Positions 8,150-16,667 of a DNA stretch of 64,000 nt are shown in pieces; within the stretch, counting starts at the first letter, position 1; the number at the start of each line of letters is the position of its first letter. This DNA is from a bacterium (GTDB lineage: Bacteria > Elusimicrobiota > Elusimicrobia > Elusimicrobiales > UBA9959). Position numbers and translations under genes: made by a program. Under the pieces are notes generated by a model. That model searched no databases, was not told where the DNA came from, and saw only the letters and a program-made list of their open reading frames with translations. Location of the stretch: positions 47,226 to 111,225 of the forward strand of contig JAJZPL010000007.1 of the NCBI GenBank assembly GCA_021811185.1. Reading direction: 5' to 3'.

Positions 8150-9427
8150 TCAATTCAGATTGAACGCGACCTTCGTACGGCCCGGATAAGCGGGATCTGC
8201 GCTCAGGGCTTCAGGGGAGATGTTCCCGTCGGTATCCTTAAGGCGGACCTCCAGGGTGTAGGCGCCGGGAGGCAGGCGCTGGCCGTTGATAGAGCCGGTC
8301 CAGGCGGTGGAAACGTCCTCTTTGCGCATGATGCCGGTCTCGTCCCTGACCTCCAGGGGGAACTCGCCGGTGGCGCCGACGCCCAGCTTCTCTTCGCCGC
8401 GGTAAATGGTCACCATGTATTTAAGGCTGGCCGAGCGGTTATCGAAGGCGGTGAACCGTATCATGGCGGCGGTCTGTCCCGCGTCCACGGTCAGGGAAGT
8501 CACGGACAAGTCCTTGATGATGGGCGGCAGCCTCTTCGAGGCGGCCTGGATAACGCGCACGGTGGCCTCGCCGGCGGCGGTCAGCTGCTGCAGCCGGATC
8601 TCCGGGTGGGCGCTGGTCCAGGTATTGTCGTTGTTGCCGTCCGAATTATTGAAATTATTGGCCGGCGGCACCGCGTACACGTCCCGGTTCCTCTTGCCGC
8701 CGTAATGCCCGCGCGGCCCGAAAGTGGCGTCCTGGCCGAGGGGAGGGGCGTCCGGCGCGGCCACCCAGTAAGGCAGATTGGTGGCGGGGTCGGTCCAGCC
8801 GGGCAGCTTCGAGCGGGTCTCGTCCTGCAGCAGCTGGTAATAAGCGTACGGTTCGAGGTCTTCGGCGAAGCGGATGGAAGGGATCCTGACGGTATTATCG
8901 TAGAAGCCTTCGAAACTGTCGCTGATACCGTGCTTGATATTGGCCACATGGGTGGGCACGGACTGGTCCTGCGTGAGGTGGATGATGGCCCCAATCCTTT
9001 CGTAAGCCTCGTGGAACTTGAAGAGCTGGTAGTTCTGCAGCACGCCGCCCTTGGTCCAGCCGGCAGCGCCTTCCCACAGGCCCCGCACATCGCCGCCGTT
9101 CATGGTATCGTTGGGGTGGCCGGTCTCGTCGTTGGCGCCGCACTTCAGGTCGTCTTTGGCCGCGGCCATGTCCGGGTAAAGGCCGCCGTCTATCAGTTTG
9201 AGCGAGGCCTTGATGATGGCGCGGTGGGCGGAGCCGAAAAAGTTCACGCTCCACCACTTATTGGAACTCTGGCCGGCCACGGCCTGCGCGATGGTCGGCT
9301 CGGGGACGGCTTCCGCTTTAACTTTTCCCTGCGCGCTTTTAACGTCTTTCTCGAAAGAGCCCGCTTGCAAAGCGCCGGCGATAAGTGAAACGGAAATCAA
9401 GAGCAAAAGGCTTTTTACTTTATTCAT
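8150..9427 (-). CDS. Secreted zinc-dependent phospholipase C-like protein
   Basis: A 425-residue exported protein. After a signal peptide (to about residue 22), residues 55-200 show the helical zinc phospholipase C / S1-P1 nuclease pattern: KWWSVNFFGSAHRAIIKASL (Trp and first His), GANDETGHP, then the double motif AYERIGAIIHLTQDQSVPTH with VANIKHGISDSFEGF, supplying the His/Asp/Glu zinc ligands. Residues about 305-425 form a beta-rich domain with an Ig-like look, possibly for substrate or surface binding. In classical enzymes the mature chain begins at the zinc-binding Trp; here that Trp lies some 30 residues beyond the predicted cleavage site, so further processing may be needed. The true substrate is unknown. 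Confidence 0.65.
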   Translation of the reverse strand: MNKVKSLLLLISVSLIAGALQAGSFEKDVKSAQGKVKAEAVPEPTIAQAVAGQSSNKWWSVNFFGSAHRAIIKASLKLIDGGLYPDMAAAKDDLKCGANDETGHPNDTMNGGDVRGLWEGAAGWTKGGVLQNYQLFKFHEAYERIGAIIHLTQDQSVPTHVANIKHGISDSFEGFYDNTVRIPSIRFAEDLEPYAYYQLLQDETRSKLPGWTDPATNLPYWVAAPDAPPLGQDATFGPRGHYGGKRNRDVYAVPPANNFNNSDGNNDNTWTSAHPEIRLQQLTAAGEATVRVIQAASKRLPPIIKDLSVTSLTVDAGQTAAMIRFTAFDNRSASLKYMVTIYRGEEKLGVGATGEFPLEVRDETGIMRKEDVSTAWTGSINGQRLPPGAYTLEVRLKDTDGNISPEALSADPAYPGRTKVAFNLN

Positions 9428-9634
9428 TTGATGTCACGCTCGGTTGGGGCCTTGTCCCCGCACATATAAGTTACAGATAAGTTATACACTGCAAACGGAG
9501 AAATTTCAAGGCCCTAACGGGCTTATCTGTGAGAAACAAGGACCTACGCCCGGCCAGGCCTTATGACCCAGCCCGGCCAAAGCAGGGCGGTCAGCTTGAT
9601 TTAGCGGCCTTATAATGGCACGATAATAACTCGA

Positions 9635-10573
9635 ATGAGAAGAAAACTGGACTGGCTGCTCCTGCTCCTCGCCCTGGGCGCGGCGGCTTATGAAGCTTAT
9701 ACGCACAGGGCGGAGCTGCGCCGCCTGACGCACCTTATCAGGGTGAAGGCTGCGCCCTGCTCCGTCCCTATCACCTATTCGCTGGGCTCCGTAGACGAAC
9801 GTTTCGGCATTTCCACCGAGACTCTTTCGGGTGAGCTTAAAGAAGCCGAAACTATCTGGAACGAACCCGCGCGCAGGACGCTTTTCGAATATGTCCAAAG
9901 CAGCGGCGACGTGACCATAAATCTGGTCTATGACAGACGCCAGGCCGCGGCCGACACGCTGAAGGCGGCGGGCATCCGGACGAACCAGAACCGTGGATCC
10001 TACGGCGATCTAAAAACGCGGTACGACGCGCTCTCGGCGCGGGTGGAGTCGGAACAAGCGGCGCACGATACCCGCGTGGCCTTCTACACGAACAACAAGT
10101 CGGCCTACGAGTCCCAAGTGAAGCACTGGAACGAAGTCGGAGGGGCGCCTGCGGCGGTATACCGGCGGATACGGGCCCAGAAGGCGGCGCTCGCCCGGGA
10201 ATTCGCGGCCGTAAAGTCTTTCGAGAACGCCCTGAACTCGGATATAGACACTTTGAACGCGCTGGCCACCACGCTGAACCAGCTCATAGTGGAGCTTAAC
10301 CTGAACGTAGCGCAGTACAACCGCACCGGCGCGGCCATGGGCGTGTTCGAGCAGGGCCTGTACAGGCGGGTGAACGGCGTGCAGACCATAGACATCTACG
10401 AATATTCGGACCACAGGCAGCTGGTGCGCGTGCTGGCCCACGAACTCGGCCACGCGCTCGGCCTCGGCCACGTTTCGGAAGCCGGGGCCATTATGTACAA
10501 GATGAACACGGGAAACAGCCTGGCAGCCATGGACGCGGATGTAGCGGAACTCAACAAGGCGTGCCGGCGGTAA
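9635..10573 (+). CDS. Matrixin-type zinc metalloprotease, membrane anchored
   Basis: A 312-residue protein with an N-terminal signal anchor (WLLLLLALGAAAY). The C-terminal region has the metzincin zinc site HELGHALGLGH (near residues 269-279) and a Met-turn (GAIMYKMN), as in matrixins (family M10). The catalytic domain is split: a beta-rich start (CSVPITYSLGSVDERFGIS ... GDVTINLVYD) and the zinc helix are separated by about 120 residues of coiled coil (residues 125-240). That insertion may mediate assembly or act as a spacer. Substrate unknown. It lies divergent to the phospholipase-like gene and is followed by a terminator. Confidence 0.8.
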   Translation: MRRKLDWLLLLLALGAAAYEAYTHRAELRRLTHLIRVKAAPCSVPITYSLGSVDERFGISTETLSGELKEAETIWNEPARRTLFEYVQSSGDVTINLVYDRRQAAADTLKAAGIRTNQNRGSYGDLKTRYDALSARVESEQAAHDTRVAFYTNNKSAYESQVKHWNEVGGAPAAVYRRIRAQKAALAREFAAVKSFENALNSDIDTLNALATTLNQLIVELNLNVAQYNRTGAAMGVFEQGLYRRVNGVQTIDIYEYSDHRQLVRVLAHELGHALGLGHVSEAGAIMYKMNTGNSLAAMDADVAELNKACRR

Positions 10574-10596
10574 AATGGAACAACCCGGAGAAATTA

Positions 10597-10622
10597 AAAA
10601 GCCCCGCTAAAGGGGCTTTTTC
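10597..10622 (+). terminator. Rho-independent terminator (bidirectional)
   Basis: aaaagcccc / ggggctttt (10597-10605, 10612-10620) with a six-base loop lies between two convergent genes and has A and T runs on both sides. Confidence 0.85.
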
Positions 10623-10639
10623 GATTGACCACTCCGATC

Positions 10640-12124
10640 TCACCTGTCCTGGCGGGCGCCCAGCCGCGCGCGGATCCTGGCGTTGCCGGGGTCCAGCAGG
10701 GCCGCGCGCCTGAACTGCGCGGCCGTATGCGCCTTGCCGTAGAGGGCCATAGCGGCCACCTGCCCGGCGCTGCGCAGGACCGCCGCAATACCCACAAGGG
10801 CCACCGCCGCCTTAAGCCTACGCAGGCCGCGCGGCGAAAGCGCCAGCGTCCGCAGCGCGGGCGCGGGCGCCGCCAGCGAGCCGAAGAGCGCCCAGGCGAG
10901 GAACGAAGAAGCCGGGAGCAGCAGCACTACGTCGAAGCAGGCGATTACCGCCGTTACCGCCAGCGCGGCCGCGAGCGTGAGCCCCTCCATATAGTCGTCT
11001 ACGCCGGCGGCCTGGCCGGCCTTGCGCCACGCGCCCGCCAGCAGCCCGGAAAGCGCCAGCAGGATAGCGGCCAGCGCCGGGAAGCCGCGCTCGGAAACGA
11101 TGGCGACCCAGTCGCTGCTCGGCCAGGGGTTTATGGTCACGCCGCGAAAGTAGTCTATAGAGGGATCGAAGTACTCGGCCAGCTTCGGATAAACGATCTC
11201 CCAATTGCCCGGCCCCACGCCCAGCACCGGGTGCGCGGCCGCCAGGCGCAGCGTTCGCGTATACTGGATTACGCGCCCGTGCCCGCTGCCCTTCTGGTAG
11301 TTCACCAGCCCGGTAACCGTGTCGAGATACGGGGAGTCGCTCTTCCACTCCAGCGCGTTCGGCAGCAGCAGCGCGGCGAGGATGCCGAAGACGGCGGCGA
11401 GCGCCATAGCCTTCATCCGCCGCGCCAGTTGCGGATCGTTCCAGCGGCCGTGCGCGCGCCAGTACCCGAACGCCAGCAGCCCCGCGCCTGCGGCCAGGCC
11501 CAGGTAGGCGGCGCGCGAACGCGAAAGCACCAGCGCGTCGGCTATGACCGCCAGCCCCAGGGCGCCGGCGGCCGCGGCCCAGGAACGGCGCGCTTTAACG
11601 GCCGCAAGCACGAGCGCCGGCGCGCAGATGGCGGCGAGGTGCGCCATGAAGTTGCGGTTGCCCAGGGTCCCCCCCGGGATGCGGTTAAGGCTGAAGAATT
11701 CGCTGGTAAAGCCGTACGCCTGCGCCAGCGAGACCGCCGCGCCGAGCACCCCCGCCGCGGCGACCGCCGCAACTATCAGCCGGCGCTCGCCGGCCCGCGC
11801 GGCGGCGCGCGCGGCCCAGAACACCCCCGCGCCCGAGAGCGTGATCGCCAGCGCGCGCGCGGAAAGCCAGCGGTCGCCCGCGAACAGCGCGCTTACGAAA
11901 CTGAGCGCAAGGTATAAAGCGAGCGCAAGGTCGGTCCCGCTGAATTCGAGCGCCTTCACCCGGCGCAGGCCCAGCAGCACCAGCCCGAGCGTGGACGCGT
12001 GCAGCGCCAGTTCCTTGGGCGCCAGGAAACGGTCGAGATCGAAAATTTTATAAGGCGCCGCCGCCAGCACCACGAGGATGGCGCCCAGGAGGAACAGCGT
12101 GCGGGAAGCGGTGCGGTCGTTCAT
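10640..12124 (-). CDS. O-antigen ligase / polymerase-like membrane protein (Wzy_C type)
   Basis: A 494-residue polytopic membrane protein with about 11-12 hydrophobic segments. The family signature lies in the middle: GGTLGNRNFMAHLAA after helix 5-6, then the large periplasmic loop beginning KGSGHGRVIQYTRTLRL and HPVLGVGPGNWEIVYP, where the conserved Arg residues and the GxGxG-like turn of Wzy_C proteins sit. Such proteins join glycans to lipid A or to protein (O-antigen ligase WaaL, pilin glycosyltransferase PglL). The C-terminus has a short TPR-like piece (QFRRAALLDPGNARIRARLG), more like PglL-type relatives. No glycan gene cluster is next to it. TATAAT lies nine bases before the ATG, so the transcript leader is very short or absent. 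Confidence 0.75.
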   Translation of the reverse strand: MNDRTASRTLFLLGAILVVLAAAPYKIFDLDRFLAPKELALHASTLGLVLLGLRRVKALEFSGTDLALALYLALSFVSALFAGDRWLSARALAITLSGAGVFWAARAAARAGERRLIVAAVAAAGVLGAAVSLAQAYGFTSEFFSLNRIPGGTLGNRNFMAHLAAICAPALVLAAVKARRSWAAAAGALGLAVIADALVLSRSRAAYLGLAAGAGLLAFGYWRAHGRWNDPQLARRMKAMALAAVFGILAALLLPNALEWKSDSPYLDTVTGLVNYQKGSGHGRVIQYTRTLRLAAAHPVLGVGPGNWEIVYPKLAEYFDPSIDYFRGVTINPWPSSDWVAIVSERGFPALAAILLALSGLLAGAWRKAGQAAGVDDYMEGLTLAAALAVTAVIACFDVVLLLPASSFLAWALFGSLAAPAPALRTLALSPRGLRRLKAAVALVGIAAVLRSAGQVAAMALYGKAHTAAQFRRAALLDPGNARIRARLGARQDR

Positions 12125-12130
12125 TAAGAG

Positions 12131-12139
12131 ATAATTATA
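12131..12139 (-). promoter_or_regulatory. -10 box region just before the O-antigen-ligase-like gene
   Basis: TATAATTAT on the minus strand. TATAAT is nine bases and the overlapping AATTAT six bases before ATG 12124. No Shine-Dalgarno sequence is seen. Confidence 0.45.
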
Positions 12140-12151
12140 TTTCCGATGCTG

Positions 12152-12823
12152 TCACTTTTGCCTGGATGAACAACCGCAGCCGCAGCCGCCGCAAAAGTCT
12201 TCCCTCCCCGCGGCGCGGATAGTCTCGACGCCTTCCTGCCCTATCATAAAAGCGATCGCCAGGGCCGCGGCCGAGTCCACCCACCAGAAGAGCGGGCTTA
12301 AGCTGTACAACGCGCTGCCCGCCAGCAGGACGAACGACAGTTTGATGCAGGCCAGCGAACAGTCGGCGTCTTTAGCCACCGTCGCGCTGTCGAGCGCGCG
12401 GGCCACCTTCTTCTTGGCCGACCAGAGATAGAACATGAAGCTCAGGCTGAGGAGCGAAATGATCACGCCGGGGATGGTCGTGTCGGGGCTGCCGTGCTGG
12501 AACAGTTTTAAGGCCGAGCCCGCTATCGTGCCGGCGGCAAGCAGCACGAACAGCCAGCCTATGATCCTGGTCGCCGTCCGCTCGTTAGCCAAGGCCAGCG
12601 GGGTTGAAAACCCGGCTTCGCCTTTGAACCGCCACAGCACTACTATCGCGGACGCTACCTCTATAAAACTGTCCGCGCCGAACCCCGCCAAAGCTATGGA
12701 ATCCTTTTCCAGGCCAAAATAGACAGAGACCAGGCCCTCTATGATGTTGTAGCAGATGGTGAACCAGGAAAGCTGGATGGCCCGTTTCTTCAAGGCCGCG
12801 CTGCCGATCGCTATTTTCATCAT
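12152..12823 (-). CDS. Cation transporter, CDF-like, membrane domain only
   Basis: A 223-residue protein with six membrane segments that match the transmembrane part of cation diffusion facilitators: NIIEGLVSVYFGLEKDSIALAGFGADSF carries the helix-2 Asp site, and WWVDSAAALAIAFMIGQEGVE the helix-5 Asp site. Instead of the usual cytoplasmic dimer domain, the protein ends with EDFCGGCGCGCSSRQK, a Cys-rich tail that could bind a soft metal ion. Two Met codons stand in tandem at the start; the first follows an aagga ribosome-binding site. It lies 27 bases before the O-antigen-ligase-like gene. The metal transported is not known. Confidence 0.75.
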   Translation of the reverse strand: MMKIAIGSAALKKRAIQLSWFTICYNIIEGLVSVYFGLEKDSIALAGFGADSFIEVASAIVVLWRFKGEAGFSTPLALANERTATRIIGWLFVLLAAGTIAGSALKLFQHGSPDTTIPGVIISLLSLSFMFYLWSAKKKVARALDSATVAKDADCSLACIKLSFVLLAGSALYSLSPLFWWVDSAAALAIAFMIGQEGVETIRAAGREDFCGGCGCGCSSRQK

Positions 12824-12865
12824 GAATAATTCCTTAAATCCTAATTAAACTATACCAAACAAAAC

Positions 12866-12889
12866 GACCCCGGCAAAACCGCCGGGGTC
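12866..12889. repeat. Hairpin in a divergent intergenic region
   Basis: Arms gaccccggc / gccggggtc with a six-base loop, between the CDF gene (minus) and the TrmJ-type gene (plus). On the minus strand it is followed by gttttgtttgg, so it looks like a terminator for antisense transcription or a leader structure; no gene lies upstream to need it. Confidence 0.5.
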
Positions 12890-12899
12890 CGAGTTTTAG

Positions 12900-12905
12900 T
12901 ATTAT
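12900..12905 (+). promoter_or_regulatory. -10 box TATTAT placed for leaderless start
   Basis: TATTAT, six bases (agcggt), then ATG at 12912. No ribosome-binding site. The expected -35 position falls in the hairpin and shows no consensus. Confidence 0.6.
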
Positions 12906-12911
12906 AGCGGT

Positions 12912-13622
12912 ATGGATACGCCGCTTAAGTTCATACTTCTGAAGCCCCGCAACCCGGACAATATCGGCGCCTGCGCCAGGGCCATGGCCAACTTCGGCCT
13001 GGGCGAGCTGGCCCTGGTCAGCCCGTTCGGCTCCGACTGGGAAGAGGTAAAGCACCGCTGGAAGGAAGAGGCTTCGGTCTCGGCCATAAATTCCATGGAC
13101 GTGATCGACTCGGCGCGGATCTACGGCAGCGTCCCCGAGGCCGCCGAGGACTGCGAGCTGCTGCTGGGCACTTCCTCGCTGCACCAGATAAAGCCGGAAA
13201 GGGACGTGATACTCCTCAAAGACGCCGCGGACTATATCGCCGGGCGCGGCGTAAAAAAGGCCGGCATCCTTTTAGGCCCGGAAAAGACCGGCCTTACCAA
13301 GGAAGACCTGGCGCTCTGCCACGCCGTCATCAATATCCCCACGCTGCCCAAGCAGCCGTCCATGAACCTGGGGCAGGCCGCGGCCCTGATCGCCTACGAA
13401 CTTACCGCGCGCCGCACGGCCGCCACGGCTTTCCCCCGCGCCAAAGCGCCGCAGGCCTCGCCCTACGAGATAGACCGCCTTACCGGTGAGATCCGCGCGA
13501 AGCTGGAGAAACTGGGCTGCAAGACCGGCACTTACCAGGCCATGGCCATCAGCCGCGGCCTGCTCGACGCCCGCCTCACCAAGCCCGCCATGCACATGCT
13601 CAAGCTCCTGCTCAAGAACTGA
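12912..13622 (+). CDS. TrmJ/SpoU-family RNA 2'-O-methyltransferase
   Basis: A 236-residue SPOUT (trefoil-knot) methyltransferase of the TrmJ group, which 2'-O-methylates tRNA position 32 from SAM in E. coli. The motifs fit: N-terminal LLKPRNPDNIGACARAMANF (family motif 1 with the Asn-Ile-Gly-Ala run), the mid-knot GILLGPEKTGLTKEDLALC (motif 2) and the SAM loop NIPTLPKQPSMNLGQAAALI (motif 3). The C-terminal helical extension (residues 165-236) is typical of TrmJ. RNA target is inferred from the family only. The next gene begins five bases after its stop, so they are co-transcribed. Confidence 0.85.
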   Translation: MDTPLKFILLKPRNPDNIGACARAMANFGLGELALVSPFGSDWEEVKHRWKEEASVSAINSMDVIDSARIYGSVPEAAEDCELLLGTSSLHQIKPERDVILLKDAADYIAGRGVKKAGILLGPEKTGLTKEDLALCHAVINIPTLPKQPSMNLGQAAALIAYELTARRTAATAFPRAKAPQASPYEIDRLTGEIRAKLEKLGCKTGTYQAMAISRGLLDARLTKPAMHMLKLLLKN

Positions 13623-13626
13623 CCCT

Positions 13627-13851
13627 ATGAAAACATATTGCGTAAAGTGCTATACCACACATGACGACAGCGTGCCGTGCTTTGACGCTACCGCCCAAGC
13701 CGCAAAAGACATGGGCGTAAACACCGATGAAAAACCGCCTTCTCCGGAACAGGCGCGCCGCGACGACGCCGCCCTCTCCAAGGCTTCGCTCCTTGTGGTC
13801 TTGGCAGTATTCCTGCTCGTGCTCGGCGGCGCTTTTCTCTTTTCCAGATAG
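13627..13851 (+). CDS. Small Cys-containing single-pass membrane protein
   Basis: A 74-residue protein of unknown function. The N-terminus has CVKCYTTHDDSVPC, a CxxC pair with a later Cys, which suggests a small zinc-binding knuckle. A polar stretch follows, and residues 53-73 form one membrane helix (LLVVLAVFLLVLGGAFLF). The start at 13627 is four bases after the methyltransferase stop, so translation is probably coupled; no separate ribosome-binding site is seen. Confidence 0.6.
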   Translation: MKTYCVKCYTTHDDSVPCFDATAQAAKDMGVNTDEKPPSPEQARRDDAALSKASLLVVLAVFLLVLGGAFLFSR

Positions 13852-13869
13852 CTTCACAGCCCGTTCTTT

Positions 13870-13900
13870 ATAAAAAAAAGGCCTCTCAAATGAGAGGCCT
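13870..13900 (-). terminator. Terminator of tRNA-Gln
   Basis: Stem aggcctctca / tgagaggcct (13879-13888, 13891-13900), with a run of eight T on the minus strand. It lies directly after the tRNA 3' end. Confidence 0.8.
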
Positions 13901-13905
13901 AAATT

Positions 13906-13979
13906 TGGCTCCGGGACTAGGATTCGAACCTAGAAAAACGGATTCAGAGTCCGCTGTGATACCATTTCACCATCCCGGA
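13906..13979 (-). tRNA. tRNA-Gln (CUG)
   Basis: A complete cloverleaf: acceptor tccggga/tcccgga, D stem gtga/tcac, anticodon loop ctctgaa (anticodon CTG), T arm ctagg-ttcgaat-cctag. The 3' CCA is encoded in the DNA. Confidence 0.93.
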
Positions 13980-14089
13980 ATACCTTTCTATTATATATTT
14001 TTTAGTACTTTTAACAAAGGGGGTCAGGGCTTCCCGCCTTAAACAGGTGCAATTTTGTAGAATATAGCCACGTTAGTATCCCAATAGAG

Positions 14090-14161
14090 CGGGGCATAGT
14101 GAAATGGTTCTCACGCGTGCTTTGGGAGCATGAGTTCCGGGTCCGATTCCCGGTGCCCCGA
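14090..14161 (+). tRNA. tRNA-Pro (UGG)
   Basis: A cloverleaf with acceptor cggggca/tgccccg, D stem gtga/tcac, anticodon loop tttggga (anticodon TGG) and T arm ccggg-tccgatt-cccgg. Unlike the neighbouring tRNA-Gln, CCA is not encoded, so CCA-adding enzyme is required. Confidence 0.92.
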
Positions 14162-14172
14162 TAAATTTCCAG

Positions 14173-15318
14173 CTACGATCCAGGCTCCGCCTTAGGCAGC
14201 GAGACCGAGAAGGTCATGCCGCCGCCGGCAGGGTTCTTCTGCGCCGTAACTCCGCCGCCGTGCGCTTCCATGATCTGCTTCACGGTGGCCAGGCCGAGCC
14301 CGATGCCCCCCACCTCGCGCGTAAGATAATCGGCGGCCTGGAAAAAGCTGTCGAAGAGATGCGGCATATCCTCTTCCTTCACCTCCATGCCGCTGTTCGA
14401 GAAAGAGATAACAACCCGGTCCGCGCCGAAGTGCGCGCGCACCAGCACGCCGCCGCCCTTCTTATTGAACTTGACCGCGTTCACCAGCAGCTGCCGGAAA
14501 GCCTCGCCGATAAGGTCCGGGGCCGCGGGCACCAGGTAGGCCTCGCCCTCGGACTGGATCTCCACCGTTATTTCCATGTCGTCGTAAAGGAACTTAAGCC
14601 CGCGCGAAGTCTCCCCCAGCAGCGCCAAAAGGTCCGCCGGCTTTTTATCCAGCTTCATGCTGCCTTTCAGCAGGTCGCTGAACAGCAGCAGTTCGCCGAT
14701 GGCCAGCTGCAGGTTGCGCAGGGCCCTGTCGCTGCAGCGCCACAATTCCAGTTCCTTCTCGTCCTTCAGCTGCTGCCCCAGCAGCTCCGACGAGGCCAGC
14801 GCTATGGACATGGGCGTGCGCAGCTCGTGGTTAACGCGCGACAGGAAAGCGTCCTTAACTTTTTCCGAGGATTTAAGCTGCGAGTAGGCCGACTCCAGCT
14901 CCTGCTTCATCGCCTTCTCGCGCTCCAGCTCCGAGGTGAGCTTGCCCTTCTCGAAGACGTTCCGCACCACGCTCGAAAGATAATCTATGGAGAAAGGCTT
15001 TATGATGTATTCCATCACGCCCGACTTCATGCCGCCGATGGCCGTCTCCAGCGTGGGATCGGCCGTCATCATGATGATCTTGGTGTCGGGCGAGATGTTC
15101 TTGATCTCCTGCGCCAGCGCCACGCCGTCCCCCCCCGCGTCCAGATGTATGTCCGTGAGCACCAGGTCAAAAGTTTTTTTATGAAAAGCCGCGCGCGCCT
15201 CGGAGCTGGAGCCCGCCGTCTCCACTTCCGTAAGCACGGAGCCCAGGATGTTGGAACTGAGCATGAGCATATCTTCCTCGTCGTCTATGACGAGGGCGGA
15301 AGCCTTGATCTTTTCCAT
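14173..15318 (-). CDS. Receiver-histidine kinase hybrid (REC-HisKA-HATPase)
   Basis: A 381-residue soluble signalling protein with inverted hybrid order. Residues 1-122 are a receiver with the acidic pair IDDEED, phospho-Asp 56 (VLTDIHL), Thr in MMTAD and Lys in IIKPF. A coiled-coil linker (about 123-155) leads to a HisKA helix with His164 in VNHELRTP and then a HATPase domain (NAVKFNKKGG N-box, GIGLGLATVKQIMEAHGG G2 box). No sensor or membrane segment is present, so its input is a phosphoryl group on the receiver. It starts eight bases after the amidase gene, suggesting a shared transcript and perhaps a wall-related role (inference). Confidence 0.9.
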   Translation of the reverse strand: MEKIKASALVIDDEEDMLMLSSNILGSVLTEVETAGSSSEARAAFHKKTFDLVLTDIHLDAGGDGVALAQEIKNISPDTKIIMMTADPTLETAIGGMKSGVMEYIIKPFSIDYLSSVVRNVFEKGKLTSELEREKAMKQELESAYSQLKSSEKVKDAFLSRVNHELRTPMSIALASSELLGQQLKDEKELELWRCSDRALRNLQLAIGELLLFSDLLKGSMKLDKKPADLLALLGETSRGLKFLYDDMEITVEIQSEGEAYLVPAAPDLIGEAFRQLLVNAVKFNKKGGGVLVRAHFGADRVVISFSNSGMEVKEEDMPHLFDSFFQAADYLTREVGGIGLGLATVKQIMEAHGGGVTAQKNPAGGGMTFSVSLPKAEPGS

Positions 15319-15326
15319 AGTCCCCC

Positions 15327-16040
15327 TTACAAACTCCGCAGGAACCTTTCGAGACCGCGTTTTATGGCCGCGCCCACGGCCTGCCTGGAGCCCTCGTCCA
15401 GCAGGAAGGCGCGGCTCTTCTCGATGTCCCCTATCTCGAGCAGCACCCGGTAGGGCGCCTTGTTAACGTTCTCGTCGATACTGTAAAAAGCCAGGCGGCC
15501 CGTGGAGGCGCAGCGGTAATCGTTGCGGCCGGTGGAGCTGTCCAGGTGCGTGCCGCGGTTCTCCAGGTCGGTGGCGCGGGCTATCTCCTCTATAAGGATA
15601 TCGGCGAGCCTGCGGTTCTCCGCCATCATGGAGTCCCCGTCGTGAATGTAGCCCCACAGGGCGTGCCGCCCCGTGCCGGAATTATTGTGAACCCCGATGA
15701 ACACCAGCGGCGAAAGCGCGTTGGCCTGCTTAAGTTCCCAGGCGTAGCCCGACAGCCTGCCGTCCTCCAGCGCTGAGGTGTGGGCGATAAGGGTGTTGGT
15801 GCCGGTGTCCGCGTGGTGCAGGCCGGGCTGGAAGTAGCTCCACACCTTGTGCTCGTCGTAATGCGGCGCCGCCTGCATGGCGTACTGCACCATGGCGTCG
15901 GCCGTGCGGGCCTCGTTATAATTTTCCCCGGTGTCGCTCTGGTGCGAAGGCTGGAACACCACCACGGCGGCCGTGGAAACTTCGGAGCAGAACCCGGGCT
16001 GAGCCAGCGCCAGGAGCAAATTCAGCAGTATCATGAACAT
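15327..16040 (-). CDS. Amidase_3-like N-acetylmuramoyl-L-alanine amidase, divergent
   Basis: A 237-residue exported protein with an N-terminal signal peptide ending near QPGFCSEV (the Cys could make it a lipoprotein). The fold markers of zinc amidases are present in altered form: FQPSHQSDTGENYNEA in place of the usual DPGHGG...E block, VFIGVHNNSGTG for the SLHANA block, and YRVLLEIGDIEKSRAF for the terminal catalytic-Glu block. Two His and two Glu in the correct order argue for a working zinc site and cleavage of the sugar-peptide bond of peptidoglycan. It is upstream of, and coupled to, the receiver-kinase gene. Confidence 0.7.
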   Translation of the reverse strand: MFMILLNLLLALAQPGFCSEVSTAAVVVFQPSHQSDTGENYNEARTADAMVQYAMQAAPHYDEHKVWSYFQPGLHHADTGTNTLIAHTSALEDGRLSGYAWELKQANALSPLVFIGVHNNSGTGRHALWGYIHDGDSMMAENRRLADILIEEIARATDLENRGTHLDSSTGRNDYRCASTGRLAFYSIDENVNKAPYRVLLEIGDIEKSRAFLLDEGSRQAVGAAIKRGLERFLRSL

Positions 16041-16094
16041 TTCACCTTCCCCTGCCTACACATATAGGATTTTTAAGATAAGAATTCAAGGGCG

Positions 16095-16655
16095 TTACAG
16101 GCCAAGCAGCCCGGCTTTAAGAGCTTTGTCCGAAGGCTTGGGGCCGAGCCACACCCGGAAAAGGGCGTCCGCGAAATCCTTGCCGGCTATGCCGCCAAGC
16201 GCTTTACCGTCCGACAGCACTTCCAGCCCCTGGCCGGGCCGGTACAGGAAAACCAGCCTGTCCCCTTTTTTCACGTCGGGAATGAGCGCGCCGAACTTTC
16301 CGATGCGCTCCTTCAGCGCGGGCAGCGCGGCCCCGGCGTTGTTCTCGAAACCGTCCGCTATGGCCTTGGCCACGTCCTCGCCGGACACCGAGCGGAGGAA
16401 AACCAGTTCCATGCGCTTGACCTGCTCCGAGGAGGCTATCTCCATGCCGTCCCTGGAAGTCTTTTCCAGGTAAAGCCCGGCCACGTAAACCTTAAAGACC
16501 ACCTTGGTGCGCAGCCCCAGGCCGTTGAGCTCGAGCGTCTTGCCCTCGGCCTGCATGGCGAGCGGCATGGTAACGCCTTTAAGCGTCTTCCCGCCTTCGG
16601 CGGCGGAAAGGGCGCAGGGCAGGGCTAAAAGAAGGAACAGCGCGGTAGTTTTCAT
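16095..16655 (-). CDS. Chalcone isomerase-like periplasmic protein
   Basis: A 186-residue exported protein of the chalcone isomerase-like fold used in bacteria for non-flavonoid purposes (probably lipid or fatty-acid binding). After a signal peptide (ALPCALSAAEGG) come LNGLGLRTKVVFKVYVAGLYLEK, the family's first strands, and then the helical region and the YRPGQGLEV...GIAGKDFADALFRVWLG terminus, all typical. Full family length. An aaggag ribosome-binding site precedes the start. Biochemical role unknown; the name reflects fold, not activity. Confidence 0.8.
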   Translation of the reverse strand: MKTTALFLLLALPCALSAAEGGKTLKGVTMPLAMQAEGKTLELNGLGLRTKVVFKVYVAGLYLEKTSRDGMEIASSEQVKRMELVFLRSVSGEDVAKAIADGFENNAGAALPALKERIGKFGALIPDVKKGDRLVFLYRPGQGLEVLSDGKALGGIAGKDFADALFRVWLGPKPSDKALKAGLLGL

Positions 16656-16667
16656 ATCTCTCCTTGG

